A stretch of 64,000 nt of DNA from Ovis canadensis (taxonomy: Eukaryota > Chordata > Mammalia > Artiodactyla > Bovidae), in NCBI RefSeq assembly GCF_042477335.2, contig NC_091255.1:36372501-36436500 (forward strand), written 5' to 3'. Below the pieces are notes generated by a model. That model made no database searches and was not told the DNA's origin. It saw nothing but the letters and a program-made list of their open reading frames with translations. Shown piece after piece: positions 10,600 to 25,374 of this stretch. Position 1 is the stretch's first letter, and the number at the start of each line of letters is the position of its first letter. A program made the position numbers and the translations under genes.

Positions 10600-13500
10600 T
10601 CAGTTCAGTTTAGTCGCTCTGTTGTGTCCGACTCTTTGTGACCCCATGAATCAAAGCACGCCAGGCGTCCCTGTCCATCACCAACTCCTGGAGTTCACTC
10701 AGACTCAATGTCCATCAAGTCGGTGATCCCATCCAGCCATCTCATCCTCTGTCATCCCCTTTTCCTCCTGCCCACAATCCCTCCCACCATCAGAGTCTTT
10801 TCCAATGAGTCAACTCTTTGCATGAGGTGGCCAAAGTACTGGAGTTTCAGCTTTAGCATCATTCCCTCCAAAGAATCCCAGGACTGATCTCCTTCAGAAT
10901 GGACTGGTTGGATCTCCTTGCAGTCCAAGGGACTCTCCAACACCACAGTTCAAAAGCATCAATTCTTTGGCACTCAGCTTTCTTTATAGTCCAATTCTCA
11001 CATCCATACATGACCACAGGAAAAACCATAGCCTTGACTAGACAGACCTTTGTTGTCAAAGTAATGTCTCTTCTTTTGAATATACTATCTAGGTTGGTCA
11101 TAACTTTTCTTCCAAGGAGTAAGCGTCTTTTAATTTCATAGCTGCAGTCACCATCTGCAGTAATTTTGGAGCCCCCAAAAAATAAAGTCTGACACTGTTT
11201 CCACTGTTTCCCCATCTATTTCCCATGAAATGATGGGACCAGATGCCATGATCTTCGTTTTCTGAATGTTGAGCTTTAAGCCAACTTTTTCCACTCTCTT
11301 CTTTCTCTTTCATCAAGAGGCTTTTTAGTTCCTCTTCACTTTCTGCCATAAGGGTGGTGTCATCTGCGTATCTGAGGTTATTGATATTTCTCCCAGCAAT
11401 CTTGATTCCAGCTTGTGCTTCTTCCAGCCCAGCATTTCTCATGATGTACTCTGCATATAAGTTAAATAAGCAGGGTGATAATATACAGCCTTGATGTACT
11501 CCTTTTCCTATTTGGAACCAGACTGTTGTTCCATGTCCAGTTCTAACTGTTGCTTTCTGACCTGCATACAGATTTCTCAGGAGGCAGGTCAGGTGGTCTG
11601 GTAGTCCCATCTCTTTCAGAATTTTCCACAGTTTGTTTTCATCCACACAGTCAAAGGCGTTGGCATACTCAATAAAGCAGAAATAGATGTTTTTCTGGAA
11701 CTCTCTTGCTTTTTCAATGATCCAGCAGATGTTGGCAATTTGATCTCTGGTTCCTCTGCCTTTTCTAAAACCTGCTTGAACATCTGGAAGTTCACAGTTC
11801 ATGTTTTGCTGAAGCCTAGGTTGGAGAATTTTGAGCATTACTTGACTAGTGTGTGAGATGAGTGCAATTGTGCAGTAGTTTGAGCATTCTTTGGCATTGC
11901 CCTTCTTTGGGATTGGAATGAAAACTGACCTTTTCCAGTCCTGTGGCCACTGCTGAGTTTTCCAAATTTGCTGGCATATTGAGTGCAGCACTTTTACAGC
12001 ATCATCTTTCAGGATTTGAAATAGCTCAACTGGAATTCCATCACTTCCACTAGCTTTGTTTATAGTGATGCTTTCTAATGCCCACTTGACTTCACATTCC
12101 AGGATGTCTGGCTCTAGGTGGGTGATCACACCATCATGATTATCTGGATCGTGAAGATCTTTTTTGTACAGTTCTTCTGTGTATTCTTGCCACCTCTTCT
12201 TAATATCTTCTGCTTCTGTTAGGTCCATACCATTTCTGTCCTTTATCGAGCCCATCTTTGCATGAAATGTTCCCTTGGTGTCTCTAATTTTCTTGAAGAG
12301 ATCTCTAGTCTTTCCCATTCTGTTGTTTTCCTCTGTTCTTTGCATTGATCGCTGAGGAAGGCTTTCTTATCTCTTCTTGCTATTCCTTTGAAACTCTGCA
12401 TTCAGATGCTTATATCTTTCCTTTTCTCCTTTGCTTTTTGCTTCTCTTCTTTTCACAGCTATTTGTAAGGCCTCCCCAGATAGCCATTTTGCTTTTTTGC
12501 ATTTCTTTTCCATGGGGATGGTCTTGATCCCTGTCTCCTGTACAATGTCACGAACCTCTGTCCATAGTTCATCAGGCACTCTATCTATCAGATCTAGTCC
12601 CTTAAATCTATTTCTCACTTCCACTGTATAATCATAAGGGATTTGATTTAGGTCATACCTGAATGGTCTAGTGGTTTTCCCTACTTTCTTCAATTTAAGT
12701 CTAATGTTGGCAATAAGGAGTTCATGATCTGAGCCACAGTCAGTTCCTGGTCTTGTTTTTATTGACTGTATAGAGCTTCTCCATCTTTGGCTGCAATCTG
12801 ATTTCAGTGTTGACCATCTGGTGATGTGCATGTGTAGAGTCTTCTCTTGTGTTGTTGGAAGAGGGTGTTTGCTCTGACCAGTGTGTTCTCTTGGCAAAAC
12901 TCTATTAGTCTTTGCCCTGCTTCATTCCACATTCCAAGGCCAAATTTGCCTGTTACTCCAGGTGTTTCTTGACTTCCTACTTTTGCATTCCAGTCTCCTA
13001 TAATGAAAAGGACATCTTTTTTGGGTGTTAGTTCTAAAAGGTCTTGTAGGTCTTCATGGAACCATTCAACTTCAGCTTCTTCAGCATTACTGGTTGGGGC
13101 ATAGACTTGGATTACTGTGATACTGAATGGTTTGCCTTGGAAACGAAGAGAGATCATTCTGTCATTTTTGAGATTGCATCCAAGTACTTCATTTTGGACT
13201 CTTTTGTTGACCATGATGGCGACTCCATTTCTTCTAAGGGATTCCTGCCTGCAGTAGTAGATATAATGGTCATCTGAGTTAAATTCACCCATTCCAGTCC
13301 ATTTTAGTTCACTGATTCCTAGAATGTCAACATTCATTCTTGCCATCTCTTGTTTGACCACTTCCAATTTGCCTTGATTCATGGACCTGACATTCCAGGT
13401 TCCTATGCAATATTGCTTTGTACAGCATCGGACCTTGCTTCTATCACCAGTCACATCAACAACTGGGTATTGTTTTTGCTTTGGCTCCATCCCTTCATTC

Positions 13501-14146
13501 TTTCTGGAGTTATTTCTCCAGTGATCTCCAGTAGCATATTGGGCACCTACTGACCTGGGGAGTTCCTCTTTCAGTATCCTATCATTTTGCCTTTTCATAC
13601 TGTTCATAGGGTTCTCAAGGCAAGAATACTGCAGTGGTTTGCCATTCCCTTCTCCAGTGGACCACATTCTGTCAGACCTCTCCACCATGACCTGCCCGTT
13701 TTGGGTAGCCCCACGGGCATGGCTTAGTTTCATTGAGTTAGACAAGGCTGTGGTCCTAGTGTGTTTAGATTGACTAGTTTTCTGTGATTATGGTTTCAGT
13801 GTGTCTGCCCTCTGATGCCCTCTTGCAACACCTACCGTCTTACTTGGGTTTCTCTTACCTTGGACGTAGGGTATCTCTTCACGGCTGCTCCAGCAAAGTG
13901 CAGCCGCTGTTCCTTACCTTGGACAAGGGTTATCTCCTCACCGCCCCCCCTCCTGACCTTGAACGTGGAATAGCTCCTCTAGCCCCTCCTGCGCCCGTGC
14001 AGCCACCACTCCTTGGATGTGGGGTTGCTCTTCCCGGCCGCCACTCCTGGCCTCGGACGTGGGGTAGCTCCTCTTGGCCGTTCCTGCACCATTGCAGCCT
14101 GGCACTCTCGGCCACTGCCCCGACCTTGGACGTGGGATAACCACCA
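10600..14146 (-). mobile_element. Nearly full-length BovB LINE, coding-defective
   Basis: On the minus strand, from high to low coordinates, there is a GC-rich 5' UTR (14146-about 13790), an apurinic-type endonuclease segment (13745-12804, with GTWNVRSMN and IGDWNAKVGS), a linker, and the reverse transcriptase (12345-11098, with FRKGRGTRDQ and YADD), then the 3' tail. Open segments lie in different frames: the endonuclease frame shifts near 12800-12900, the frame closes near 12367, and the RT frame shifts near 11290. It is therefore non-autonomous. Family members use target-primed reverse transcription; this copy cannot supply it. It is one of the longest BovB copies in the window. Confidence 0.95.
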
Positions 14147-14246
14147 TAAGATGTATTTATTTCTCCAGCACGTGCTGCATTCAGAACGCTGGGGCAGAAA
14201 TCAAAGAAATCTTCAGCCTGTCGTTAGACACTTGGGGGCACCAGAT

Positions 14247-14368
14247 AGCCAGAAGGTAGTAGAGTCTGGGGCACTGCTGTGGTGGGGCCTGGGTTAGAGA
14301 CCTATCTCAGGCTTCAGGAAAGACCTTCCTGTGTGAGTAGCCCACTAGAAGTACCAGCCACTATGGGC
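14247..14368 (+). repeat. Direct duplication, copy 1
   Basis: The segment with TGGGTTAGAGACCTATCTC and AGACCTTCCTGTGTGAGTAG recurs at 14943-15060 with a few substitutions and a 2-4 base gap near the start. No tRNA head or A-tail is present, so it does not look like a SINE pair. Confidence 0.85.
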
Positions 14369-14942
14369 CGTTTTCCCCCAGAAGGGGTGGCTTTGTACAA
14401 CTTTGTCTGCCTGGTCAGGCTGGAGGAACAGCCGGTGGCTACATGGACAGAGAGTGTGAAAGAGAGAGTCCTGCCCCACCTGTCACCCAGGTAAGAAAAT
14501 TGTCAAGGGCCTCCTCCCTGGGCAGGTGCACACATGGAGGGAGACAGACATGAAGCAAATAATTTCAATAAAATATCTTTTAGAGGAATCTCAGGGTACA
14601 GGTGGGAGCTCACAGCAAGGGATGTGGCCCAGACTCTCAGGATCAGGGGAAGATTCCCCAGATTAACTGAGACAGGAATGAGCAGCATCTGGTTACAAGA
14701 GTGGGGAGAGAGTGAAAGCTAAAGATACTTGCAAAGCCTCAGGGGCGAACAGTAAAGCGAGTTAAGGAACTAACAAAGATGAGTCTGTCTGGAACATTAA
14801 AACAGGACAGGCACAGTTAAGGGCCTAACAGAGCATGTCAAGGAATCTGCATTTATAAACCACCTGAAGGGGGTTATATAAGAGCAAGACATGATCACTC
14901 CAGCTGGAAAGGAAGACAAGAGAGGATGTGAGAAATCCCAGA

Positions 14943-15060
14943 AGCCAGAAGGTAAAGTCTGGGGCACTGCTGTAGTGGGGTCTGGGTTAGAGACCTATCT
15001 CAGGCTTCAGGAAAGACCTTCCTGTGTAAGTAGCCCACTAGGAGTACCAGCCACTATGGG
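14943..15060 (+). repeat. Direct duplication, copy 2
   Basis: Second copy of 14247-14368, same orientation, about 700 bp downstream. The similarity ends at CACTATGGGC, after which the two flanks differ. Confidence 0.85.
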
Positions 15061-15317
15061 CTGGTACTTGCTCCAGGTACTTTGCATGCTCCAGGCAGAA
15101 AGAGTGATGGTCAGGACTAGGATGGTGGTGGTGTGTAGAATCACCAGGAACTGGATGTGAAGGAAAGATAGGGGAGTTGATGATGAAGTGCAGATTCTTT
15201 GCTTGGACCACTGGGTAGGCAATAACTTCATTAACTATAGATGAAGATCGTGCATGCATGGGAGAAAAATGATGTGCTTTGCTTAGGACTATTGAGTTTG
15301 AGGTGTCGGGGAGAAAC

Positions 15318-15423
15318 ATGTTTCAACTGCAGGGGGCGTGGGTTTGACCCCTGGTTAGGACACTAAGATCCTGCATGCCACGTGAGTGGCACAGCCAAAC
15401 AACAACAACAACAACAACAACAA
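15318..15423 (+). mobile_element. CHR-type SINE with (AAC)n tail
   Basis: A short tRNA-derived SINE with a B-box-like GGTTTGACCCCTGG block and a GATCCTGCATGCCAC body, ending in an (AAC)n tract at about 15398-15423. Confidence 0.75.
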
Positions 15424-15866
15424 GAGATGTGGGATAGAGATGGAGATGGTTTGGGAGGCACTGGTCTATGTGTGGGCAACGTTATTTGGGAGGAGTGAGG
15501 AGAGTCTGGGAACATTGAAGGGACTGGCAGAAAAAGAGGAGGCTGAGAAGGAATGGCATCACTTAATCTCACAGCCTAACCAACTGGCTTCCCACTGCCC
15601 ATGTCACTGGAGCATCCTGGGATGCCCCTGGGAATGTATCCAGGGCAACAGAAGGGACTAGGGAGTCATCCTGTTCTCCTTACCACTGAGTCCTAGCTCT
15701 GTTGACCCTGTCTTCACACCAAGGCGAACTCCTCTCTCTCCTAGGTCCTTTCCCTAAGTAGTACAGACAGCCCTCCCCACTTCCAAACACCACATCTAGG
15801 GAAGGTGACAAAGAAATGGCTTGGCAAAACAAAGCAGATGAAAAGGCTAAATTATATGCTGACTTG

Positions 15867-16045
15867 GAACTTCCTTGATGGTCCAGTGGCTAAGACTCTG
15901 CACTCCCAACACAGGGGGCCTGGGTTTGATCCCTGGTCAGGGAACTAGATCCTGCTTGCTCCACCTAAAGATCCCATGTGCTGAAACAAAGATCAAAGAT
16001 CCTGAGTGTTGCAGCCAAATATTTAAAAAATTATAATAAAAACAT
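15867..16045 (+). mobile_element. CHR-type SINE
   Basis: The head ACTTCCTTGATGGTCCAGTGG, B box GGGTTTGATCCCTGG and a degenerate A-rich tail identify a CHR-type tRNA-Glu SINE in plus orientation. Confidence 0.85.
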
Positions 16046-17592
16046 TATTATGAGTAGGGCTCCAAGGGCTTCACCAAAATGTCAAAGAGGTGCATGGAAG
16101 CAAAAACATTAAAAACCCGTGCTTGGTAGAAATATACATTGCCCTTACTCTAAAGGGATGCTTGACTTTGGGTGTTGAGTCATCTCTCTGATCTGAGTCC
16201 ATCACTTCCACCTCTTGGTGCCCCTAAAGGTGATGAGGTGGGGGCCTGGGGAAACCTGAGCCCAAAATAAAACTGCATCAAATGCATGCAGAGCGCTGGA
16301 AGAAGGAATGTCCCAGGGGTACAGAATCAATCAGTTGCAGGCCTACTTCAACAGATGAGCCAGGAGCTGGACATATGTTCACACCCTCTTGAGAAAAGTG
16401 GCCTAATGAGATCTCTCCCATGATACCGGTCATCCTAGTCACAGCCAGATGGACAAAGAAGAGATCTTATCTGTGTCTGGGTATTGGCCTGGGAAGTGGC
16501 CAGGCAGGACAGCTGACCAAAGAGGTACTTTCAAATTGGATGGCAAAAAACTGACCTAATTAGATCTGGCCTCTTGGGAAGTTTGCACTTGAACATGTAG
16601 AAAGAATCAGCTGTTGGGGAGCCCATTAGTGACAGACACAGAGGAAAAAAGGTGAAGGGTAAGGGAGAGTCAAGAGCAGGAACTTGCCAAGTTAGGGCTT
16701 CCTTTCACCCCACTCCCAGAGGACGTGCAGCCCTGCACCTCTGTCGCTTCCTGGAGGACTGCTTCCTACCATCTGGAAGAGCCCACCTAACCTGTGCCTC
16801 CAGAGCTCCAGAACTGTGGAGGGCCAGGCCTCCCCAGCATGTCATAGCAGAGCATGACACCTGACATGCCATAGATCCAAAACGAGGAAGTTGCGGGCAT
16901 TTCCCTCAGTCTCCGTAGTCTAGTCTCACCTCTTCCTGGCCCATGAACAGGCCCTCACTCCTTGTGCCCGGTGCCAGGGCCCTGTTAACTTCTATGTCCT
17001 TGCAGGTCCCTTTCCAAGGACTCCCTATCTACTTGACTGCTCACAAAGCAGCCAGAGCCAGTATCGCCTCTAGCAGGGAGGACAGCGCAGAGGGCAAGCC
17101 AGTAGAAGTGTGGAGGGAGGGACAGAGGGATGCTGAGGGAGGCAGCAGGGTTGACCCTGCGGCTTGGTTTCCTTGGTTCCCCTTGTCCGGACTGCTTCTC
17201 TTCCTCAGGCTTCTATAACACACCCCTCCCTCTTTCTAATTCCTCATGGATCAAACAGTCCACTCTCTTTGCCTGAAACAGATTTAGATTCAACTACATC
17301 CATACTGCCTTTAATCCTAACAATGTTTTAGTTGATGCAGCTCAGAGAGAGGTCTGATGCTGGCTGTCATAAGTGAGGAGTCCACGCTCCTTAGCATGTT
17401 CTATAAACACCTTGCATGTGACCAACAGTCCAGCCTCAAAGCTCCCTGCCATGGCACCCTTGCCAAGCTGATATGCTCACATTCCCCAAAACATGCCCTC
17501 TCATTTCCAAGTCTTTGCTCCTGATGTTCGCCTTGGCTAGAATACCCCTAGCATGACCTGGTGAACTCTGAGGCAACTTTTAAGACTCAAGG
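16046..17592. other. Intergenic DNA, nothing recognised
   Basis: No exon, RNA gene or ruminant repeat recognised. Small open frames here show no recognisable protein. Confidence 0.4.
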
Positions 17593-17863
17593 TGGGGATT
17601 CCCTGGTGGTCCAATAGTTAAGAATCACTTGCCAATGCAGGGGACCTGGGTTCGGTTCCTAGTCCCAGAAGTTCCCACATGCCTCAGAGCAACTACATAC
17701 ATTGGTGTGCCACAACTACTAAGCCTGCATTCTAGAGCCCAGGAGCTGCAACTACTAAAGCTCACATGCCTAGAGCCTATGCTCAGCAACAAGAAAGACC
17801 GTAGGCAGCAATGAAGACCCAGTACAGCAAAAACCAAACAAATCTTTAAAAAAGAGAAAGACT
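17593..17863 (+). mobile_element. Long CHR-type SINE with target-site duplication
   Basis: The head GGGGATTCCCTGGTGGTCC, the B box and a long body of AACTACTAAGCC-type repeats end in an A-rich tail. AAGACTCAAGG occurs on both sides (about 17581 and 17860-17870) as a target-site duplication. Confidence 0.88.
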
Positions 17864-17867
17864 CAAG

Positions 17868-18043
17868 GGATCTTCCCTAGTGGTCCAGTGGATAAGATTC
17901 CAAGTTCCCAATGCAGGGATCCCAGGTTTGATCCTGAATCAGGGAACTGTCAGTAGATTCCACATGCCACAACTAAAGATCCTGCATGCCACAACTAAGA
18001 CCCAGCACTGCCAAATAAATAAGTAAAAATTTAAAAAAAAAAA
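17868..18043 (+). mobile_element. Short CHR-type SINE, tandem to the previous one
   Basis: The head GGGATCTTCCCTAGTGGTCC and a B-box-like block (AGGTTTGATCCTGAATC) end in an A-rich tail at about 18020-18043. It directly follows the preceding SINE in the same orientation. Confidence 0.85.
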
Positions 18044-18349
18044 GGTCAAAGTGTGCTCCACTGTTCTTTTTAAATTCCTGGTGGGGTAAGGGCTGGGTCC
18101 TAAATAGCCTTTGTATATCCAGCCCTTTGCTTAAGGCCTGGTAAGATGAGGGAATCAAAGAATATGTGCCCCTTGGCCTCAGTGTTACAAAATTATTAGG
18201 GTTCAGAAGTATGATGGATGGCACTTGGAACCTAGTGGCTGGGATGGCCTCAGGATGAGAACACTCTAGCTCAGTTTTTGGGTGGCAAGTAGATGACATC
18301 TAGAGCCCCTGAGGGTATGGGTGGTCCCCTGGGTCCCAAAATTCACCCT

Positions 18350-18450
18350 CTTCGGTTTATTCAATCACTCAACATTACATGTCTGTTATGCTCTAAACAC
18401 TCTGCCAGGTGCTGGGACTCAAAGATAAATGAATCAATTAGCTGGGAGGA
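18350..18450. repeat. Ancient L2/MIR-class fragment
   Basis: TCAATCACTCAACATTACATG followed by CTCTGCCAGGTGCTGGGA resembles the conserved end of old mammalian repeats. Family not certain. Confidence 0.35.
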
Positions 18451-18934
18451 TACACCTGAGCTGAAATTTTAAGAACACTCTAAAAATCTATAAAAGAAAA
18501 ACAACAGAGTTTATTCCGTGCTTCCGTCCAGGTGTGTCTGTGTGTGAGGGGTGGGGACCGCCTCCTTCCCACACCTCCATCCCTTCGCCTCACCTCAGCT
18601 CCCAAGGTAAGATTTGAGAGGATTAGAAATATAATCCCCAGGTTGGGTCTTGCTTTCAGGAAGGCGTGATGCCTGAATCCTAACCTGGTCCCCCCACACC
18701 TGGCCCCATTGTCTCCCTAATTCTCTGCATCCGGGAATTAGCGATCTGGTTGGCAGTCCGTTCCCTGTCAAGAGGCCCTGAGAGTGATATGTGGAGACCC
18801 TGAAACTATCCCCCCTCCACACACCTCAGGGGACCCCACAAAGATGCCGGTCCTTTGGATGTGTAACGGCCCTTAAGGAGGTTCTCAAGGGACATTCTTA
18901 GAAAGTGCGACCCCTTTAAAACGAGGAGGCCTAT

Positions 18935-18987
18935 GGGCGTGGGCTAGTGACCAAGTGGGCGTCGGCTAGTGACCAAGTGGGCGTCAC
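18935..18987 (+). repeat. 22-bp tandem repeat upstream of RANGRF
   Basis: Two 22-bp units (18935-18956 and 18957-18978) differ at one base and are followed by the first bases of a third (GGGCGTCAC). Each unit carries GGGCGT and GACCAAGT. They lie about 300 bp before the RANGRF start codon. Confidence 0.9.
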
Positions 18988-19009
18988 AAGTCCTAAACCA
19001 AGGTCTTAG

Positions 19010-19268
19010 GTCCTAGCGGACCCCGCGGTCCCGCCCCGAGCCCTCCCGAGGCTTGGCTTCCGGGAGCAACTCCGCTGGGGCACCGCCCCCAAGACGCGGG
19101 CGCCAATTGGCCAGCGCGACCGCGGGGCGGGGCCAAATCTTAAAGAGTCGGAAGCCAAGGGCGACCTGGAGGTGGCCACGGCTGCAGAGAAAGGCAGGGA
19201 AGTGATGGCACGTGGCCCCATGTGGGTTTCTTTTAAATCTTTAATGACTACACTCTAGTCTCAGGCCC
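19010..19268 (+). promoter_or_regulatory. RANGRF: GC-rich RANGRF promoter with CCAAT and GC boxes
   Basis: The sequence is strongly CpG-rich compared with its surroundings. CCAATTGG at 19103-19110 gives a CCAAT box on both strands, and GGGGCGGGGC at 19124-19133 is an Sp1-type GC box. There is no clear TATA box. This is typical of a housekeeping CpG-island promoter; the transcription start is not determinable. Confidence 0.75.
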
Positions 19269-20416
19269 ATGGAGCCCACGCGAGACTACCCACTGTTCGG
19301 GGGCGCCTTCTCCGCCACTCTCCCTCCGGGGGCCATTGACGTAAGGTGAGACGGCCCAGGCACCAAAGGAATTTGACCAGGTGAGTTGCGGGAAGAAACC
19401 GGGGTCAACCAGGGTCTACCTCGCCTCTTTCCAGCGACCTCCGACCGGTCCCGGACAATCAAGAAGTTTTCTGCCATCGCGTGACAGACCAGAGCCTGAT
19501 AGTCGAACTTCTAGAGCTGCAGGCCCACGTGCAGGGCGAGGAGGCTGCCCGGTGAGGGAGGCGGGCCCACGGCTGGCCAATGGGAGGACCGGAGCCGAAG
19601 GAGTGGGCGGGGCCTGTGGCTGGACGGTTAATCAGGGCAATGAGAACTCCAAGGGCAACATGTTATCACTGGAAGTGAGAGCAGCTTAGGATTTGAGAGA
19701 TACTTGAAAGGAGCAGTCACAAATGCCCCTCCCTGACCCTGCTCCCTCAACTCCAGGTACCACTTTGAAGATGTTGGCGGGGTGCAAGAGGCTAGGGCTG
19801 TGCAAGTGGAGACTGTGCAGCCCCTCGTTTTGGAGAACCTGGCCCTGAGGGGCTGCTGTCAAGAAGCCTGGATCCTCTCCGGCCAACAGCAGGTAGCTAA
19901 AGAAAATCAGCAGGTGAGGGTCAGAGAAGTGTGAGACGTCCTGGAGGGGTTAAGGGGGTGGCGCTGGGGAATCAGGTAAGCATCCGACTCTGATCCCTTT
20001 AGGTAGCCAAGTATGTGACACTGCATCAGGCTTTGCTGCGGCTGCCCCAGTACCAGACTGATCTCCTGCTCACCTTCAATCAGCCCCCGTAAGGACAGAA
20101 AGGGCACGTGGATAATGACTGGGTCCCCAGGGGAATTAGGCTTGGTGGGGCAGAGTAGGGAGACTGGCTGTTGGGGCCCTCCAAAGAAGTGGGAGTGAGC
20201 CACGAGTTTGGGGTCACAGATAACCAGGTCTTCTGGGGAAATGGGAGCTTCAAGGCCTAGATGATGTTCTCTATCTATTCCCCACCCCCAAGCCCTGAGA
20301 ATAGGTCATCTCTTGCCCCGGAAAATCTGTCAATTCCTTCCTGGAGCCTGGGGGACTTTGAACAGCTTGTGACCAGTCTGACCCTTCACGATCCCAACAT
20401 CTTTGGTCCCCAGTAA
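19269..20416 (+). CDS. RANGRF: Ran guanine nucleotide release factor (MOG1)
   Basis: MOG1 binds the nuclear GTPase Ran and promotes guanine-nucleotide release; in heart it also helps the sodium channel Nav1.5 reach the membrane (family knowledge). Exons: 19269-19345, 19435-19551, 19757-19913, 20003-20088, 20293-20416. All borders are GT/AG, and the joined frame is exactly 186 codons plus TAA, the human length. It starts [16 protein letters not shown] and ends HDPNIFGPQ, both matching the remembered family ends; [16 protein letters not shown] is also conserved. The start codon has a G at +4 but a poor -3 base; the choice rests on conservation. Upstream is a CpG promoter. The gene converges on SLC25A35, with 552 bases between the two stop codons. 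No lesion seen. Confidence 0.97.
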
Positions 20417-20544
20417 GGATGCTGAAATGCTGCATAATGCTTCTGAAGACCTGGGGCTTCTGTTCTGCAAGGGGAACAAAGGGTTGGATACATTCCCCTA
20501 ATTCCTTTCCAGTGCATAAACACAAGACACCTCCTCTCTGCAGA

Positions 20545-20550
20545 AATAAA
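20545..20550 (+). terminator. RANGRF: RANGRF poly(A) signal AATAAA
   Basis: A canonical hexamer 128 bases after the RANGRF stop codon, followed by GT-rich sequence (AATCTCTGTGCC). It is the first AATAAA in the 3' flank. Confidence 0.8.
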
Positions 20551-20968
20551 CTTGCTTTATAACCAATATAATCTCTGTGCCTTTGAAATCTAACAGAACA
20601 CCTGGGTCCCCCCAGTTCCCTTTGGTCTTGGATGGGTGAAGTTAAAATTATACATGGGATCAGAAGGGACCCAAGGCCAGGAGTGGAGAAAGGGAGGAAA
20701 CACACTTTGGAGTGATGGGTTCAGCCCTGAGAGAGCAGTGTGAAATGTGCAGGAGTACAGGCAGGGAAGGTTTAAAGCAACACCCAAGAAAGGGAGGGAA
20801 ACTATCCCTTGTAGTGATTCAATCCTGAGAAATCAAATGGGGAGTGGTGTTGGTGGTCCCCCTCGGATGATGAAAGGCCATCTGGTCAGAAGTCTCCCGA
20901 TAATAAAAAATGGAGTCGGAAGAGTCCAAGGAGTGCTGATTTGCTGGAGTGGGGAAAAGCGGCTGTCG

Positions 20969-23919
<2,951 letters not shown>

Positions 23920-24279
23920 GGTGGGACAGCAGTAGCAGGAATTGGCCCAGGGGTAAGAAAGTTAAAATTAACTTCAGAAATGAGGTCAGAATATCCTGGG
24001 GAGAGCCTCAGTTCCAGCGGTTCAGGCTGCAGCAGGTAGAAATTTAGAGGTCTGGAATCTATAGAGTGTCAGGGTCAGATATCAAGAGGTCAAGGGTTAG
24101 CTGGAATTTGGGAGTCAGGAGATGGTAGAAAGAAATATGAGTTTAGGAGAGTCTGGCGAGAAGGCTATGACAGAGACTTGTTAATTAAGGGATTTGAGGT
24201 CAAGGAGGGGCAGAAGTCAAGAGGACAGCAGGTGGGATGCTTAGGATGGCCAGACACGGGGGTTGGGAGTAGGTGAGAG

Positions 24280-24960
24280 AAAAGCGGAGTGGGGAGACGC
24301 CTGCGGAGGAGGAAGGGAAAAGAAAATCAGCAGATGAAGGAGGGAGAGGACCAGGAGAAGATCCGGTGGCGTCCCCGGGACAGCAGCGAGGTCTGAAACG
24401 GGGAAGGAAGTCAAGACTCAGCAGAGAATGAGCGCCCCCAGGCATCTGCCGGAGCCTGCAGCAGCTTCACCCGGGTTAGCCTACGGAGGCCTGGCCACCA
24501 CACTCGGATCACTGGAAAGCAGCGCCCAATGAGGAGCCTTGGAGAGGCGTAGCCGAGAGCCGCAGCCAATCAACGCCGAGCCGGCTTGACGGCCAATGGA
24601 AGGTGCTCCAGGCGACCCGGCTCCCGGAATCTGCAGAGAAGCGGTTGGAGTTAACTCTCCACACCCCGGCACCGGTACCTGGGCTGTCGACTCAGGGTGC
24701 TGAGAGGGGTCCCCCGGGAGCAGAGTTTTGTTTTGTTTTGTTTTTTATCACTGGTAAGGAGGAGGAGAGGTTGGACCCTGGGTCACTGGACGGGCGCAGA
24801 AGCCGAGTGCGGAGGCAGCAGTTCATCGGCCTGTTTGGGGCTGCTCCTTTTGCGAACCGAGGGCTCCCCTTCTTCTTCTATCCCGGGTCGTCGCCGGGTG
24901 GGGTTGCCAAACTGTATATCCACTCCTCGGATCGACGTCAGGAGAACTCGCCCCTGGACT
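24280..24960 (-). promoter_or_regulatory. SLC25A35: GC-rich region with three CCAAT boxes upstream of SLC25A35
   Basis: CpG density rises here. Three CCAAT motifs stand on the plus strand at 24526-24530, 24566-24570 and 24593-24597, at spacings of 40 and 27 bases. This is 600-700 bp before the SLC25A35 start codon, so a 5' UTR exon or intron may lie between. A plus-strand transcript from the same region is possible, but I see no coding exon for one. Confidence 0.55.
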
Positions 24961-25084
24961 GAACAGATATCCTTAGACTGAGTGAAATGTTTGCATAATA
25001 GGTTCCAGGGCGGGGATGTGGTGCCTGCGGGTGCAGAGGAAGGGGTCCTGAAGGATCGCAGGGAAGGAACAGAGTCACATCTTT

Positions 25085-25210
25085 ATGCTCTTTTGATCCT
25101 CACAGCAACCCAGAGGAAAACAGCAGGCAGGCTGAGTAGGGTGGGATTTTGATCCCTGAGCCTAGGTTATACAAGGCCAGCAAGTGGTGGAAGAGATCCT
25201 GAGACTCTCC
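25085..25210 (+). repeat. MIR-like fragment
   Basis: The pattern TTTGATCCTCACAGCAACCC...GATCCCTGAGCCTAGG...GCCAGCAAGTGG resembles the 3' half of MIR. Confidence 0.5.
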
Positions 25211-25374
25211 TGTCCTTGTTCATGAGCCTGGTAATGGTTAATTATGCAAGGACTTCTGAGAAAAGAGGGGGAAGGCTTTGGAGAAAGATGGCAGGAGAAC
25301 AAGGGATGTCTTCTGGGGTGGGAGAAGGAGTTAGGGGGCACAACTGACCTAGAGAATCTTTTGAGGTAGAGTTT

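Larger units (their letters stand above)
14147..15317. other. Intergenic DNA with a 120-bp direct duplication
   Basis: No gene recognised. The stretch holds two copies of one roughly 120-bp segment in direct orientation (14247-14368 and 14943-15060). The rest appears single-copy in this window. Confidence 0.5.

Noticed and set aside
11098-13745. Long open frames with reverse transcriptase and endonuclease similarity as host genes
   Set aside because: They belong to a repeated BovB LINE, are frame-broken, and recur several times in the window.
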